Shown: positions 1 through 6,731, numbered from the stretch's first letter. The stretch is DNA of 11,007 nt from Pseudomonadota bacterium (GCA_030917985.1 JAUPTR010000437.1:1-11007), one strand, 5' to 3'. Translations and numbers: made by a program. Notes: generated from the sequence alone by a model not told the origin.

Positions 1-2
1 AA

Positions 3-38
3 CTTCAATCGCTGGAACAACTGCTGCTGCAACAGTAA
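3..38 (+). CDS. Short in-frame coding tail ending in TAA (upstream gene end or interrupted PilZ protein)
   Basis: The frame that encodes the PilZ-like protein is also open from the window edge to a TAA at 36-38, reading LQSLEQLLLQQ. The next in-frame start is a GTG only one codon later. The stretch is either the end of a separate upstream gene or the middle of one longer gene interrupted by a stop. Its leucine/glutamine-rich helical look suits the region before the PilZ domain in long betaproteobacterial PilZ-family proteins, as I recall that family. Too little is visible to decide. Confidence 0.35.
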   Translation, partial: LQSLEQLLLQQ

Positions 39-41
39 CAC

Positions 42-755
42 GTGCCGGCACGACTTGATCCCAATGGTGAAATCGACGTTGCCGAGGCGCTCACCGTGCT
101 ACGCAGCCTGCGCATGCGCTGGAGTGGCAAGCAGGTTACGCGCAAGGCCAAACGTATTGTGGCCAGCGGCGAGGTACGAGTGATTTACGAGTTCCCTCCC
201 ATCCGCCGGGTAATTTCGCTACGCGACCAGGCAGACAAACACCACGGCCACGAACCGACACAGGTCAAGGCACACATCGCCGACATCAGCGCCAGTGGCC
301 TGGGGCTGCTGCTCAAGCCGGGAGAACAATGGGCCAGGATCGGCAGACTGGTTGGCATCAAGCAACCCGATACCCCCTGCTGGTCGGTTGGCATCGTCCG
401 CCGCTTTGCCGCACGCGAAGGGGCGGCGGCCTTAATCGGCGTTCAGGTGCTGGCGGTGAATCCGGAATCGGTGCGGCTGGTGGAAAAAAGCGCCGATTCG
501 AAATGGGAACGCATCACCGAACATGATGTTTACCGCAATATTCTCGCCATCCTGATCCCCGGCCCCGACAACAAATCGTTCAGCCTGCTGACGCCGGGCA
601 AGGTGCTGATGCCCGGCCACGAATACGGCATGGCGCTGGGCAGCCAGACGCAGGAAATCCTGGTGCGCGATCTGCTGGAAGTCGGCTCCGACTTTGCCCT
701 CTACCAGGCAACAACCGCCACACCACACAACCCGATTCCGTCTATATCCAACTGA
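42..755 (+). CDS. PilZ-domain-like protein (possibly only the C-terminal part of a longer protein)
   Basis: This encodes 237 residues from a GTG start. A PilZ-like beta-barrel is suggested at about residues 75-145. It has the DxSxxG signature (HIADISASGLGL, D81-S83-G86), then a strand with WSVGIVRRF (114-122) and LIGVQVL (131-137), as in proteins that respond to cyclic di-GMP. No clean RxxxR nucleotide-binding motif precedes the DxSxxG, so c-di-GMP binding is uncertain. Residues 150-228 form a second domain I do not recognise. There is no signal peptide or membrane segment. The start has no ribosome binding site and lies 3 nt after an in-frame TAA. The real protein may therefore be longer, with the visible part restarted or broken, or translation may be coupled to an upstream gene. 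A later ATG at residue 25 is a poorer choice because it removes conserved-looking sequence. Confidence 0.6.
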   Translation: MPARLDPNGEIDVAEALTVLRSLRMRWSGKQVTRKAKRIVASGEVRVIYEFPPIRRVISLRDQADKHHGHEPTQVKAHIADISASGLGLLLKPGEQWARIGRLVGIKQPDTPCWSVGIVRRFAAREGAAALIGVQVLAVNPESVRLVEKSADSKWERITEHDVYRNILAILIPGPDNKSFSLLTPGKVLMPGHEYGMALGSQTQEILVRDLLEVGSDFALYQATTATPHNPIPSISN

Positions 756-792
756 CCGGCAGCCATAAAGCACCACTGTTTTTGCGCTAAAT

Positions 793-846
793 TTGTTAAC
801 AACGTCAAGCCTTTGACTTGCCCATCAGGCTGATATTTAATCAGCC
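793..846. repeat. Cluster of three inverted repeats around the promoter of the PEP-CTERM gene
   Basis: Three perfect inverted repeats follow one another. TTGTTAACAA lies at 793-802. GTCAA-gcct-TTGAC lies at 804-817 and overlaps the -35 element. GGCTGAT-attta-ATCAGCC lies at 828-846 and covers the -10 element. Their placement suggests operators for one or more regulators, but which regulator is unknown. The last repeat has no T-tract, so it is a poor terminator for the upstream gene. Confidence 0.5.
813..841 (+). promoter_or_regulatory. Sigma70-type promoter for the PEP-CTERM gene
   Basis: TTGACT at 813-818 (5 of 6 to consensus) and TTTAAT at 836-841 (5 of 6) are separated by exactly 17 bp. 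Transcription would begin near 848 and leave a leader of about 125 nt before the ATG at 973. Inverted repeats overlap both hexamers, which suggests repression or activation at this site. Confidence 0.6.
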
Positions 847-972
847 GCATAATTCCAAAAAGTGATTACCCGCCATTCCGGAGGGCCAAATCCAGCTGAC
901 AACAATACCGGGCCCAGACCGCGAGCACCGGAACAGCACATTCACACGCAAAATCCCAGGAGGAGATCTTCC

Positions 973-1770
973 ATGTTTCGACACGCCTTGATTCTGGCGG
1001 CTGCAGGTGGCGTTGCCAGCGTTGCACACGCGGCCAGCCATACCGTAGCCAGTAACAACCTTACACCGATCCTGCTGTCTGGCGGCTTTGGCGGCCAGTT
1101 TGACATCCGCCCTTTGCTGGCAGGCAACAGCCGCGTGACCCAGGCATCCATCCTGTTCGGGTTTATCGACGATGTTGAACAGTACCGGAAAGTCACCCAG
1201 CCCTCTGCCGGCTTTGTGCGTACCGGAGTCGAAACCGTGCTGACACAGCAATATGCAGGCTTCAGCTATACCACCCGCCAGGTGGAGATGCTGCAGACCA
1301 TCCGCAATCAGATCACCGACATCACCCCGGAGAGCGTCACGCTGACCGTGGCCGGCAGCAGCCGCAGCGGCGGCACACAGGGTAATGCCGGCAATCAGCT
1401 GGTGGGTAGCCAAAGCAGCCGCGTTCAGGTGCGCAGCAATTGCCTTGATTACCTGATTGTTGGCAACGCATCGTTGTGCACATTGCAAGAGGTGTTCTAC
1501 ACCCAAACCATCAGCGACTATTACGGAAAAGCCGGTGCCTTTGACGTTACGTTCGACCCACTCGATGCGCTCGCACTGGCAGACCTGAATCTCGATGGCC
1601 TGCTTGATTTTAATGGCCAGGTCAACAGCGGTGATCTGCACCTGCAACACGCAACCATGCGCCTGGAAGTGATCATGCAGGCACCTGATAACGGGGTGCC
1701 GGAGCCATCACTGCCCGCGCTGCTCGGTATTGGGCTGCTAGCCATGCTGCGACGCGCTCGGGCCAGCTGA
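973..1770 (+). CDS. Secreted PEP-CTERM-anchored protein with a dockerin-like loop
   Basis: This encodes 265 residues. The ATG at 973 is chosen because AGGAGG (958-963) sits 9 nt upstream; an in-frame GTG at 862 would put non-coding-like sequence before the signal peptide. Residues 1-20 form a signal peptide ending AHA, cleaved before ASH. The C-terminus has the three-part PEP-CTERM signal: VPEP (242-245), a hydrophobic helix (about 247-259) and a basic tail RRAR. Such proteins are processed by an exosortase during export and are linked to extracellular polysaccharide production. Cys157 and Cys169 could form a disulfide. Residues 204-212 (DLNLDGLLD) match a calcium-binding D-x-N-x-D-G-x-x-D loop and are followed by VNSGDLHL, reminiscent of one dockerin half. 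The middle is otherwise unrecognised, with a Gly/Ser/Gln-rich stretch at 129-148. No exosortase gene is visible here. Confidence 0.85.
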   Translation: MFRHALILAAAGGVASVAHAASHTVASNNLTPILLSGGFGGQFDIRPLLAGNSRVTQASILFGFIDDVEQYRKVTQPSAGFVRTGVETVLTQQYAGFSYTTRQVEMLQTIRNQITDITPESVTLTVAGSSRSGGTQGNAGNQLVGSQSSRVQVRSNCLDYLIVGNASLCTLQEVFYTQTISDYYGKAGAFDVTFDPLDALALADLNLDGLLDFNGQVNSGDLHLQHATMRLEVIMQAPDNGVPEPSLPALLGIGLLAMLRRARAS

Positions 1771-1791
1771 GCATTTGCCGCACAACCCACC

Positions 1792-1825
1792 GGACGGTAC
1801 CATTGCGCCATGCACTGTACCGTCC
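1792..1825 (+). promoter_or_regulatory. Hairpin enclosing the start codon of the RpfE-like gene
   Basis: GGACGGTAC (1792-1800) and GTACCGTCC (1817-1825) form a perfect 9-bp stem. The 16-nt loop contains the ATG at 1810. There is no T-tract, so it is not a typical terminator. A start codon held in a loop without a Shine-Dalgarno sequence suggests limited or regulated initiation, but chance cannot be excluded. Confidence 0.4.
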
Positions 1826-2826
1826 TGCTTCCCGGCCTGATCTGGCCAGACCCTGATTTGACCGATATCTATCGCGATCTGCCTTTGCCCAATCTGCAAT
1901 GGTTGCTGGGGCACGCCAAGCGCACGCCCTGCTCCGACTCGGCCGAACAATGGCTGGCAGGGCAACTGCAATTGCAAACACCGCTGCCCGTTGCACAATT
2001 CACCGCGGCACTTGATGGGCTGGATCACGGCCACAACTGGCTGCGAGCCGACCCGGTGCATCTGCAGGTGAATATGGATCAGCTGCTGCTGGTGCCCGGC
2101 TCGGCACTGCAGATCAGTGCAGAAGACGCCGATGTATTGACCACCGCCCTCAACCGGCATTTTGCCGAAGATGGCCTGCAGTTTGTTGCACCACATCCGC
2201 AGCGCTGGTATGTCCGCCTGACACACACCGCCGCAGTCACGCACACGCCACTGGATCAGGTTGCCGGGCATAACATCAACGATTTTCTGCCACAGGGCAC
2301 GGATGCGATGCGCTGGCACCAGTGGCTCAACGAAATCCAGATGCTGCTTTACACCCACCCCGCCAACGATGCCCGCGAACAACGCGGATTACCGTTGATC
2401 CACAGCGTCTGGTTCTGGGGCGAAGGTTCCGCACAAGCGGTCAGACATTGGCCCTGGCATCACACCTGCGGCAACGAACTGCTGCTGCAAGCACTGGCCA
2501 GTTCCGCCAAGGCAAGCTGTGTGCCGCTGCCAGCCCAAGCCACCCAATGGCTACAGCAAACCGGTGGCTCACACAGCCTGACCTGGCTCGACCAGCTGCA
2601 ACAGGCCGCGCTGTACGGCGATGCTTATGCCTGGCGAGAAGCATTAAAGCAGCTAGACAATGACTGGCTGGCAGCACTCAAGGCACAACTGCAATCGGGG
2701 CAAATCCAGCGCCTGACGCTGGTCGTGCCGGGCCAATGTATCGCCGACATCACCAGCAGCAGCCGCTGGAAATTCTGGCGCCGCCCTTTGCCGCTGGCCA
2801 ACCTCGCCGCCACCATCAGAAACTGA
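1810..2826 (+). CDS. RpfE-family protein (recJ-adjacent, annotated in relatives as RpfE or phosphoglycerate mutase-like)
   Basis: This encodes a soluble protein of 338 residues with no signal peptide. I recognise it as the conserved family found just upstream of recJ in Betaproteobacteria and Xanthomonas (RpfE in the rpf region). Characteristic blocks are LLPGLIWP (6-13), NWLRADPVHLQ (76-86), PQGTDAMRWHQWLNEIQMLL (161-180) followed by YTHPAND, and LIHSVWFWGEG (196-206). Its biochemical role is not established. The phosphoglycerate-mutase label in databases is based on distant similarity, and I see no obvious metal-dependent mutase active site. The ATG at 1810 lacks a clear Shine-Dalgarno sequence and lies in a hairpin loop. 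The stop is 7 nt before recJ, so the two genes are surely co-transcribed. Confidence 0.75.
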   Translation: MHCTVLLPGLIWPDPDLTDIYRDLPLPNLQWLLGHAKRTPCSDSAEQWLAGQLQLQTPLPVAQFTAALDGLDHGHNWLRADPVHLQVNMDQLLLVPGSALQISAEDADVLTTALNRHFAEDGLQFVAPHPQRWYVRLTHTAAVTHTPLDQVAGHNINDFLPQGTDAMRWHQWLNEIQMLLYTHPANDAREQRGLPLIHSVWFWGEGSAQAVRHWPWHHTCGNELLLQALASSAKASCVPLPAQATQWLQQTGGSHSLTWLDQLQQAALYGDAYAWREALKQLDNDWLAALKAQLQSGQIQRLTLVVPGQCIADITSSSRWKFWRRPLPLANLAATIRN

Positions 2827-2833
2827 GCCTGCC

Positions 2834-4516
2834 ATGCCACGTATCACTACCCGCGCCTATCAGGACAATATCGCCCGGCAATTGAGCGACACCGGACTCA
2901 GCCCCTTGATGGCACGCATTTACGCCGCTCGCGGCGTGATCAGCGAAACCGAGCTGGATACCCGACTGGCGCGGCTGTTGCCCTACCATAGCCTGAAAAA
3001 CATCGATGCTGCCGCCCGACGCTTGGCTGATGCAGTCCAGCAACAACAAAAGCTGCTGATTGTTGGCGACTATGATTCCGACGGCGCCACCGCCTGCGCC
3101 GTGGCGGTCAAAGCGCTGCGGGCTTTTGGTGGTATCGTCGATTTCATCGTCCCCAACCGTTTTGAATATGGCTACGGCCTGACACCGGAAATCGTCGAGC
3201 TGGCAGCGCAACTGCAGCCACAGCTGCTGATCACCGTCGACAACGGCATCGCCAGCCTGGCTGGCGTAGCCGAGGCGCAGCGGCGCGGGATGGAAGTGCT
3301 GATTACCGATCACCACCTGCCCGGCGACAGCTTGCCGGATGCGCTGATCGTCAATCCCAACCAGCCCGGTTGCGAATTCCCGAGCAAGAATCTGGCCGGC
3401 GTGGGTGTCATTTTCTATGTGATGCTGGCGCTGCGCGCCGAACTGCGCCAACGCGGCACATTTGGCGATGGCAATGGCCCGAATCTGGGCGAGCTGCTCG
3501 ATCTGGTGGCGCTCGGCACCGTTGCCGATGTGGTCAAACTTGATGCCAACAACCGCATTCTGGTCGAGCAAGGCCTGGCGCGGATGCGCGCCGGCAAGGC
3601 CAGTGCCGGCATCAAGGCGCTGTTTCAGGTTGCCGGCCGCAGCGAAGCACGTGCTGTCTGCTTCGATCTTGGCTTTGCGCTTGGCCCGCGCCTGAATGCT
3701 GCCGGGCGGCTGGATGATATGTCACTCGGCATCGCTTGCCTGTTGGCCGACAACGCTGAACAGGCACTGCAAATTGCCGCCGATCTGGACCGCCTCAACC
3801 GCGAGCGACGCGGCATCGAAAGCGGCATGCAGGATGAAGCGCTGGCGCAGCTCGACAGCATCGACGTCGACGACAGCTACAGCCTCAGTCTGTATCGCGA
3901 AGACTGGCATCAAGGCGTGATCGGCATCCTTGCTTCACGCATCAAGGACAAACACTTCCGCCCCACCATCGTATTTGCACCGGGCAACGAAGGCGAGCTG
4001 AAAGGCTCCGGCCGCTCGATTCCCACGCTGCATCTGCGCGATGCGCTGGATCTGGTTTCCAAGCGCCACCCCGAGCTGATCCTGAAATTTGGTGGACACG
4101 CTGCGGCAGCGGGCCTCACCATCCGCGAAACGGATCTGGGCGCATTCCGTCAGGCATTTGAACAGGTCTGCCGCGAATGGCTGGACAGCAGCGCGCTGGA
4201 ACGCGAAATCGCCACCGATGGCGAACTCGGCAACAAGGAATTACAACTGCAAACCGCAGTAGAACTGGAACAACACGTCTGGGGCCAGGGCTTTCCACAG
4301 CCGGCGTTCCGCGGCCGCTTCCGCATTGCCGCACAGCGTGTGGTCGGCGAAAAACATCTCAAGCTGCGGCTGGCCCATGCCGGCCAGCTACTGGATGCGA
4401 TCCTGTTCCAGCAAAACGAACCGCTGCCGGATGAAGTCGAACTGGTATACCGCCCCAGCGTCAACGAATACCAGGGCAACCGCAGCCTGCAACTGATTGT
4501 CGAGCACTGGGCATGA
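2834..4516 (+). CDS. recJ: Single-stranded-DNA-specific 5'-3' exonuclease RecJ
   Basis: This encodes 560 residues, close to the usual length (E. coli RecJ is 577). RecJ degrades single-stranded DNA 5' to 3' in RecF-pathway recombination, base excision and mismatch repair. The DHH phosphoesterase motifs are intact: GDYDSDG (78-84), TVDNGI (134-139), TDHH (158-161) and LGTVADVV (227-234). RLNAAGRL (286-293) is also present. The DHHA1 nucleic-acid-binding part follows with HQGVIGI (359-365), GSGRS (391-395) and GGHAAAAG (420-427). The C-terminal OB-like domain (about 455-560) ends in LIVEHWA, as expected. The metal-binding Asp and His residues are all present, so the enzyme should be active. Translation is likely coupled to the upstream gene (7-nt gap), and the stop overlaps the next start. 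Confidence 0.97.
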   Translation: MPRITTRAYQDNIARQLSDTGLSPLMARIYAARGVISETELDTRLARLLPYHSLKNIDAAARRLADAVQQQQKLLIVGDYDSDGATACAVAVKALRAFGGIVDFIVPNRFEYGYGLTPEIVELAAQLQPQLLITVDNGIASLAGVAEAQRRGMEVLITDHHLPGDSLPDALIVNPNQPGCEFPSKNLAGVGVIFYVMLALRAELRQRGTFGDGNGPNLGELLDLVALGTVADVVKLDANNRILVEQGLARMRAGKASAGIKALFQVAGRSEARAVCFDLGFALGPRLNAAGRLDDMSLGIACLLADNAEQALQIAADLDRLNRERRGIESGMQDEALAQLDSIDVDDSYSLSLYREDWHQGVIGILASRIKDKHFRPTIVFAPGNEGELKGSGRSIPTLHLRDALDLVSKRHPELILKFGGHAAAAGLTIRETDLGAFRQAFEQVCREWLDSSALEREIATDGELGNKELQLQTAVELEQHVWGQGFPQPAFRGRFRIAAQRVVGEKHLKLRLAHAGQLLDAILFQQNEPLPDEVELVYRPSVNEYQGNRSLQLIVEHWA

Positions 4517-4974
4517 AATCCATCACCTGGGATTATCCCAACCCGCATCTACTGCCACTGACCGTGGACGATCAACATCTGGATGCGATGCGCCATACCA
4601 ATAATGTGGTGTATCTGGCCTGGGTGGAACAAGTCGCATGGCATCACTCACACCAGCTCGGCCTGAGCTGGGATGATTACGTGCGCCTCGGACACGGCAT
4701 GGTGGCACGCCGCCACGAACTGGATTACCTCGCCCCCACGGTTGCCGGCGATCAACTGCTACTGGCCACCTGGATTATCAGCGCGGATCGTTTATCCATC
4801 ACCCGCGCCTATCAGTTTGTACGCCAGTCCGATCACAAAACCGTGTTTCGTGGCACCACCCGCTGGGTCTGCGTCGACCTCGAAAGCGGCCGCCCGCGGC
4901 GCCTGCCGGCTGAATTCGAGCACGCCTATCAACGTGCGCTGGTACCGCCAGAGGCAACACCGGACACGCGCTGA
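4513..4974 (+). CDS. Hotdog-fold acyl-CoA thioesterase (4HBT/YbgC-like)
   Basis: This encodes 153 residues, the typical size for single-domain hotdog thioesterases, which hydrolyse acyl-CoA or acyl-ACP thioesters as dimers or tetramers in the cytoplasm. The signature helix region is at 18-39: HLDAMRHTNNVVYLAWVE, corresponding to the D-x-x-x-H-x-N-N-x-x-Y-x-x-x-x-E pattern, with D24, H28, N30, N31 and E39 as likely active-site or binding residues. HELDYLAP (68-75) and the central beta-strands follow as in the family. The ATG overlaps the recJ stop as ATGA, so translation is coupled. Its link to DNA repair is positional only. The substrate cannot be told from sequence. Confidence 0.85.
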   Translation: MKSITWDYPNPHLLPLTVDDQHLDAMRHTNNVVYLAWVEQVAWHHSHQLGLSWDDYVRLGHGMVARRHELDYLAPTVAGDQLLLATWIISADRLSITRAYQFVRQSDHKTVFRGTTRWVCVDLESGRPRRLPAEFEHAYQRALVPPEATPDTR

Positions 4975-4986
4975 ACAAAAAAATCC

Positions 4987-5009
4987 CGATATAGCAGTTA
5001 TATCGTTTT
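4987..5009 (+). terminator. Weak AT-rich hairpin after the recJ operon
   Basis: CGATATA (4987-4993) and TATATCG (4999-5005) form a 7-bp stem with a GCAGT loop, followed by TTTT. It lies just after the thioesterase stop and abuts the tRNA promoter. The stem is AT-rich, so termination may be partial. It could instead influence the tRNA promoter. Confidence 0.4.
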
Positions 5010-5035
5010 ACAAATGCCAATAGCACACATATAAT
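5007..5035 (+). promoter_or_regulatory. Strong promoter for tRNA-Ser
   Basis: TTTACA (5007-5012) and a perfect TATAAT (5030-5035) are 17 bp apart, followed by a GC-rich stretch (GCGCG). This is the usual form of a stringently controlled stable-RNA promoter. The start would be near 5042, leaving a very short leader for RNase P to remove. Confidence 0.75.
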
Positions 5036-5048
5036 GCGCGTCTTCTGA

Positions 5049-5141
<93 letters not shown>

Positions 5142-5153
5142 AGCCAAACAACT

Positions 5154-5184
5154 AAGCCATGAATTTTCATGGCTTTTTTGTTTT
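5154..5184 (+). terminator. Rho-independent terminator of tRNA-Ser
   Basis: AAGCCATGAA (5154-5163) pairs with TTCATGGCTT (5166-5175). The closing bases merge into the loop, and a T-rich tail TTTTTTGTTTT follows. This is a clear terminator 14 nt after the tRNA CCA end. Confidence 0.85.
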
Positions 5185-5389
5185 CCGCTTCTGTAGAACT
5201 GAGGCTGGCAACAATCTTTTGGGCGACACCCTCTGTTGCCACATCCGGAAACATATCTTTTGATGAGTGCAGGCCTTATGAACGCGCATTCATCCTTTTT
5301 TTCGAACAAACGCTCCACATTAATCTGATTTTTCTTACTGCAAAGCAGCGCTATGCTGCAACTACGATTTTCTTTCGCAAGGAAAGCAC
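5185..5389 (+). other. Non-coding gap upstream of the Tim44-domain gene
   Basis: No gene is supported here. One imperfect structure is visible: GGCAACA (5207-5213) pairs with TGTTGCC (5234-5240) around a smaller GGG/CCC hairpin (5221-5231). A second short inverted repeat GCAGC-gctat-GCTGC lies at 5345-5359. I found no convincing promoter hexamers, though transcription of the next gene must begin in this gap because the tRNA terminator closes the preceding unit. Confidence 0.4.
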
Positions 5390-6352
5390 ATGAAAAAAGC
5401 ATTTTCACTGATGGCGCTGGTATTGACCCTCAGCCTGGGGCTGGGTTCGGTTGATGCCGAGGCAAAGCGCCTGGGGGGCGGCAAGTCCAGTGGCATGCAA
5501 CGCCAAAGTACGATGATGGACAAAACACCGACTACGCCGGCACAAGCGCCGATGGCCAGCAACAGTATGGCGGCCAAATCGCCGGCTGCGGCACCCGCTG
5601 CCGCAGCGCCTGCCAAACGTTCGTGGATGGGGCCGATTGCCGGCTTGGCGGCGGGTCTGGGATTGGCTGCACTGGCTTCACATTTCGGTTTTGGTGACGA
5701 GTTGGCGAATATGCTGATGATCGGCTTGCTTGTGATGGCAGTGCTGGCGGTGGTTGGGTTCTTCATGCGCAAGCGTGCGCTGGCAGCTCAAACCCCGGCC
5801 ATGGCAGGCGCCGGCGCAACAGGCAATGGCATGAATTACGCTGGCAGTGCGGCGCAACAGCATGCACAGGCGCAACACCGTGTTGAAGTGCCGATGCCGG
5901 CAAGCAGCGGCACGGGTATCGGGGCGGGTATCGGTGCCGGCCTGACCGAAGCCCGGAACGAAGAGACAGCAATTCCGGCCGGCTTTGATGTTGCGGGTTT
6001 TGTGCGCAGCGCCAAGGTGCATTTCATCCGTCTACAAGCGGCCAACGACGAACGCAATCTGGACGATATCCGTGAGTTCACCACTCCGGAGATGTTTGCC
6101 GAAATCAAGATGGATATGGCTGAACGTGGCAATGCATGTCAGCAAACCGATGTGTTGACAGTTGAGGCTGTTGTGCTGGAAGTGGTGGATGATGCAACGC
6201 GGCAGGTTGCCAGCGTGCGTTTCAGCGGCACCCTGCGTGAAGACAACAAGCCTCAGGCCGAGACCTTTGACGAGGTATGGCACCTGATCAAGCCGCACAA
6301 CGGCAGCAGTGGCTGGTTGCTGGCAGGCATTCAGCAGACGATTCAACACTAA
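5390..6352 (+). CDS. Tim44-domain membrane protein
   Basis: This encodes 320 residues. AAGGA (5379-5383) lies 6 nt before the ATG. Residues 1-25 form a signal sequence (MKKAFSLMALVLTLSLGLGS, then VDAEA). A low-complexity Pro/Ala/Met-rich linker spans about 45-76. Two hydrophobic segments follow at about 81-97 and 107-126, with a positive MRKR after the second. A second Ala/Gly/Gln-rich linker (132-185) leads to the Tim44-like domain at about 197-319, which starts GFDVAGFVRSAKVHFIRLQA and ends WLLAGIQQT. Bacterial Tim44-domain proteins share the fold of the mitochondrial import factor Tim44, but their function in Proteobacteria is not settled. The gene stands alone between two terminators. The domain assignment is by eye from the conserved F-x-x-x-A-K-x-x-F-x-x-L-Q-x-A-x-D block. 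Confidence 0.85.
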   Translation: MKKAFSLMALVLTLSLGLGSVDAEAKRLGGGKSSGMQRQSTMMDKTPTTPAQAPMASNSMAAKSPAAAPAAAAPAKRSWMGPIAGLAAGLGLAALASHFGFGDELANMLMIGLLVMAVLAVVGFFMRKRALAAQTPAMAGAGATGNGMNYAGSAAQQHAQAQHRVEVPMPASSGTGIGAGIGAGLTEARNEETAIPAGFDVAGFVRSAKVHFIRLQAANDERNLDDIREFTTPEMFAEIKMDMAERGNACQQTDVLTVEAVVLEVVDDATRQVASVRFSGTLREDNKPQAETFDEVWHLIKPHNGSSGWLLAGIQQTIQH

Positions 6353-6370
6353 ATCACGGCTCAGAAAAAG

Positions 6371-6404
6371 AAAGCGACCCGATTCTGCTCGGGTCGCTTT
6401 TTTA
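6371..6404 (+). terminator. Rho-independent terminator of the Tim44-domain gene
   Basis: AAAGCGACCCGA (6371-6382) and TCGGGTCGCTTT (6389-6400) form a perfect 12-bp stem with a TTCTGC loop, followed by a T-tract. The A-run on the 5' side could make it work in both directions. Confidence 0.92.
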
Positions 6405-6445
6405 TTGCCCGGCCAGCCAGCCCCCACTACCGCGAAAATATGGTC

Positions 6446-6470
6446 GTAGGCCGGGCTGAAGTCCGACCTG
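6446..6470 (+). repeat. REP-like palindromic element
   Basis: A GTAG head is followed by an imperfect palindrome, GGCCGGGCT-ga-AGTCCGACC, with one C/A mismatch and one G/U pair. The GTAG plus GC-rich hairpin form, and its complement reading GGTCGGACTTCAGCCCGGCC, match the style of dispersed REP elements handled by RAYT transposases. Only one copy is visible, so the repeat status is inferred. Confidence 0.5.
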
Positions 6471-6578
6471 CAAATACCGCCTCTTTTCGCGCCAGTCCCC
6501 GCCCCACCGCCCTCTCCTCTTTCTTCAGATCAAACAGCAACACAATCTGCACGCAGCATTTTTTTCATACCAAGCAGC

Positions 6579-6586
6579 GCTGATAA
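6579..6586 (+). promoter_or_regulatory. Possible sigma28 (FliA) -10 element for the PAS/MCP pair
   Basis: GCTGATAA matches 7 of 8 bases of the GCCGATAA flagellar/chemotaxis -10. The expected -35 (TAAAGTTT) is not present at the right spacing; only a T-run lies there. A chemoreceptor operon would be a natural FliA target, but the site is weak. Confidence 0.2.
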
Positions 6587-6651
6587 ACCTCGCACCGGGC
6601 AATTTCGGAAGTTCTTGCATCTGCTGTCTATACTGGATTTCGCTGCTTCAA

Positions 6652-6716
6652 CCTTGGCAGCAAACAGGGTTTTCCGACTCCGTATTTCTGTGCCCAGGCT
6701 GCCCTGCCAAGGCAGC
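6652..6716 (+). promoter_or_regulatory. Mutually exclusive RNA pairings upstream of the PAS gene
   Basis: CCTTGGCAG (6652-6660) is perfectly complementary to CTGCCAAGG (6704-6712). The latter's bases also form the loop and 3' arm of a local hairpin, GCTGCC (6698-6703) with GGCAGC (6711-6716). The two structures cannot coexist, and both end within 10 nt of the ribosome binding site AGAGG (6721-6725). Confidence 0.35.
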
Positions 6717-6731
6717 ACCAAGAGGATGGAT

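Larger units (their letters stand above)
6405..6731 (+). other. Long non-coding leader region before the PAS/chemoreceptor operon
   Basis: These 327 bases hold no convincing gene. They contain a REP-like palindrome (6446-6470), a GCTGATAA motif resembling a sigma28 -10 (6579-6586), a TATACT (6629-6634) without a good -35, and alternative RNA pairings just before the ribosome binding site (6652-6716). Upstream in-frame codons of the PAS gene run back to 6615 but look non-coding. Confidence 0.5.

Noticed and set aside
828..846. Inverted repeat as terminator of the PilZ-like gene
   Set aside because: The stem is good but has no T-tract, and it coincides with the -10 of a promoter, so an operator role fits better.
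862..972. N-terminal extension of the PEP-CTERM protein from a GTG at 862
   Set aside because: The ATG at 973 has a strong AGGAGG and begins a clean signal peptide; the extension reads as Pro/Arg/His-rich non-coding sequence.
6615..6731. Longer start of the PAS protein at 6615
   Set aside because: No ribosome binding site is seen there, the extra residues do not resemble a PAS N-terminus, and AGAGG is correctly spaced for 6732.
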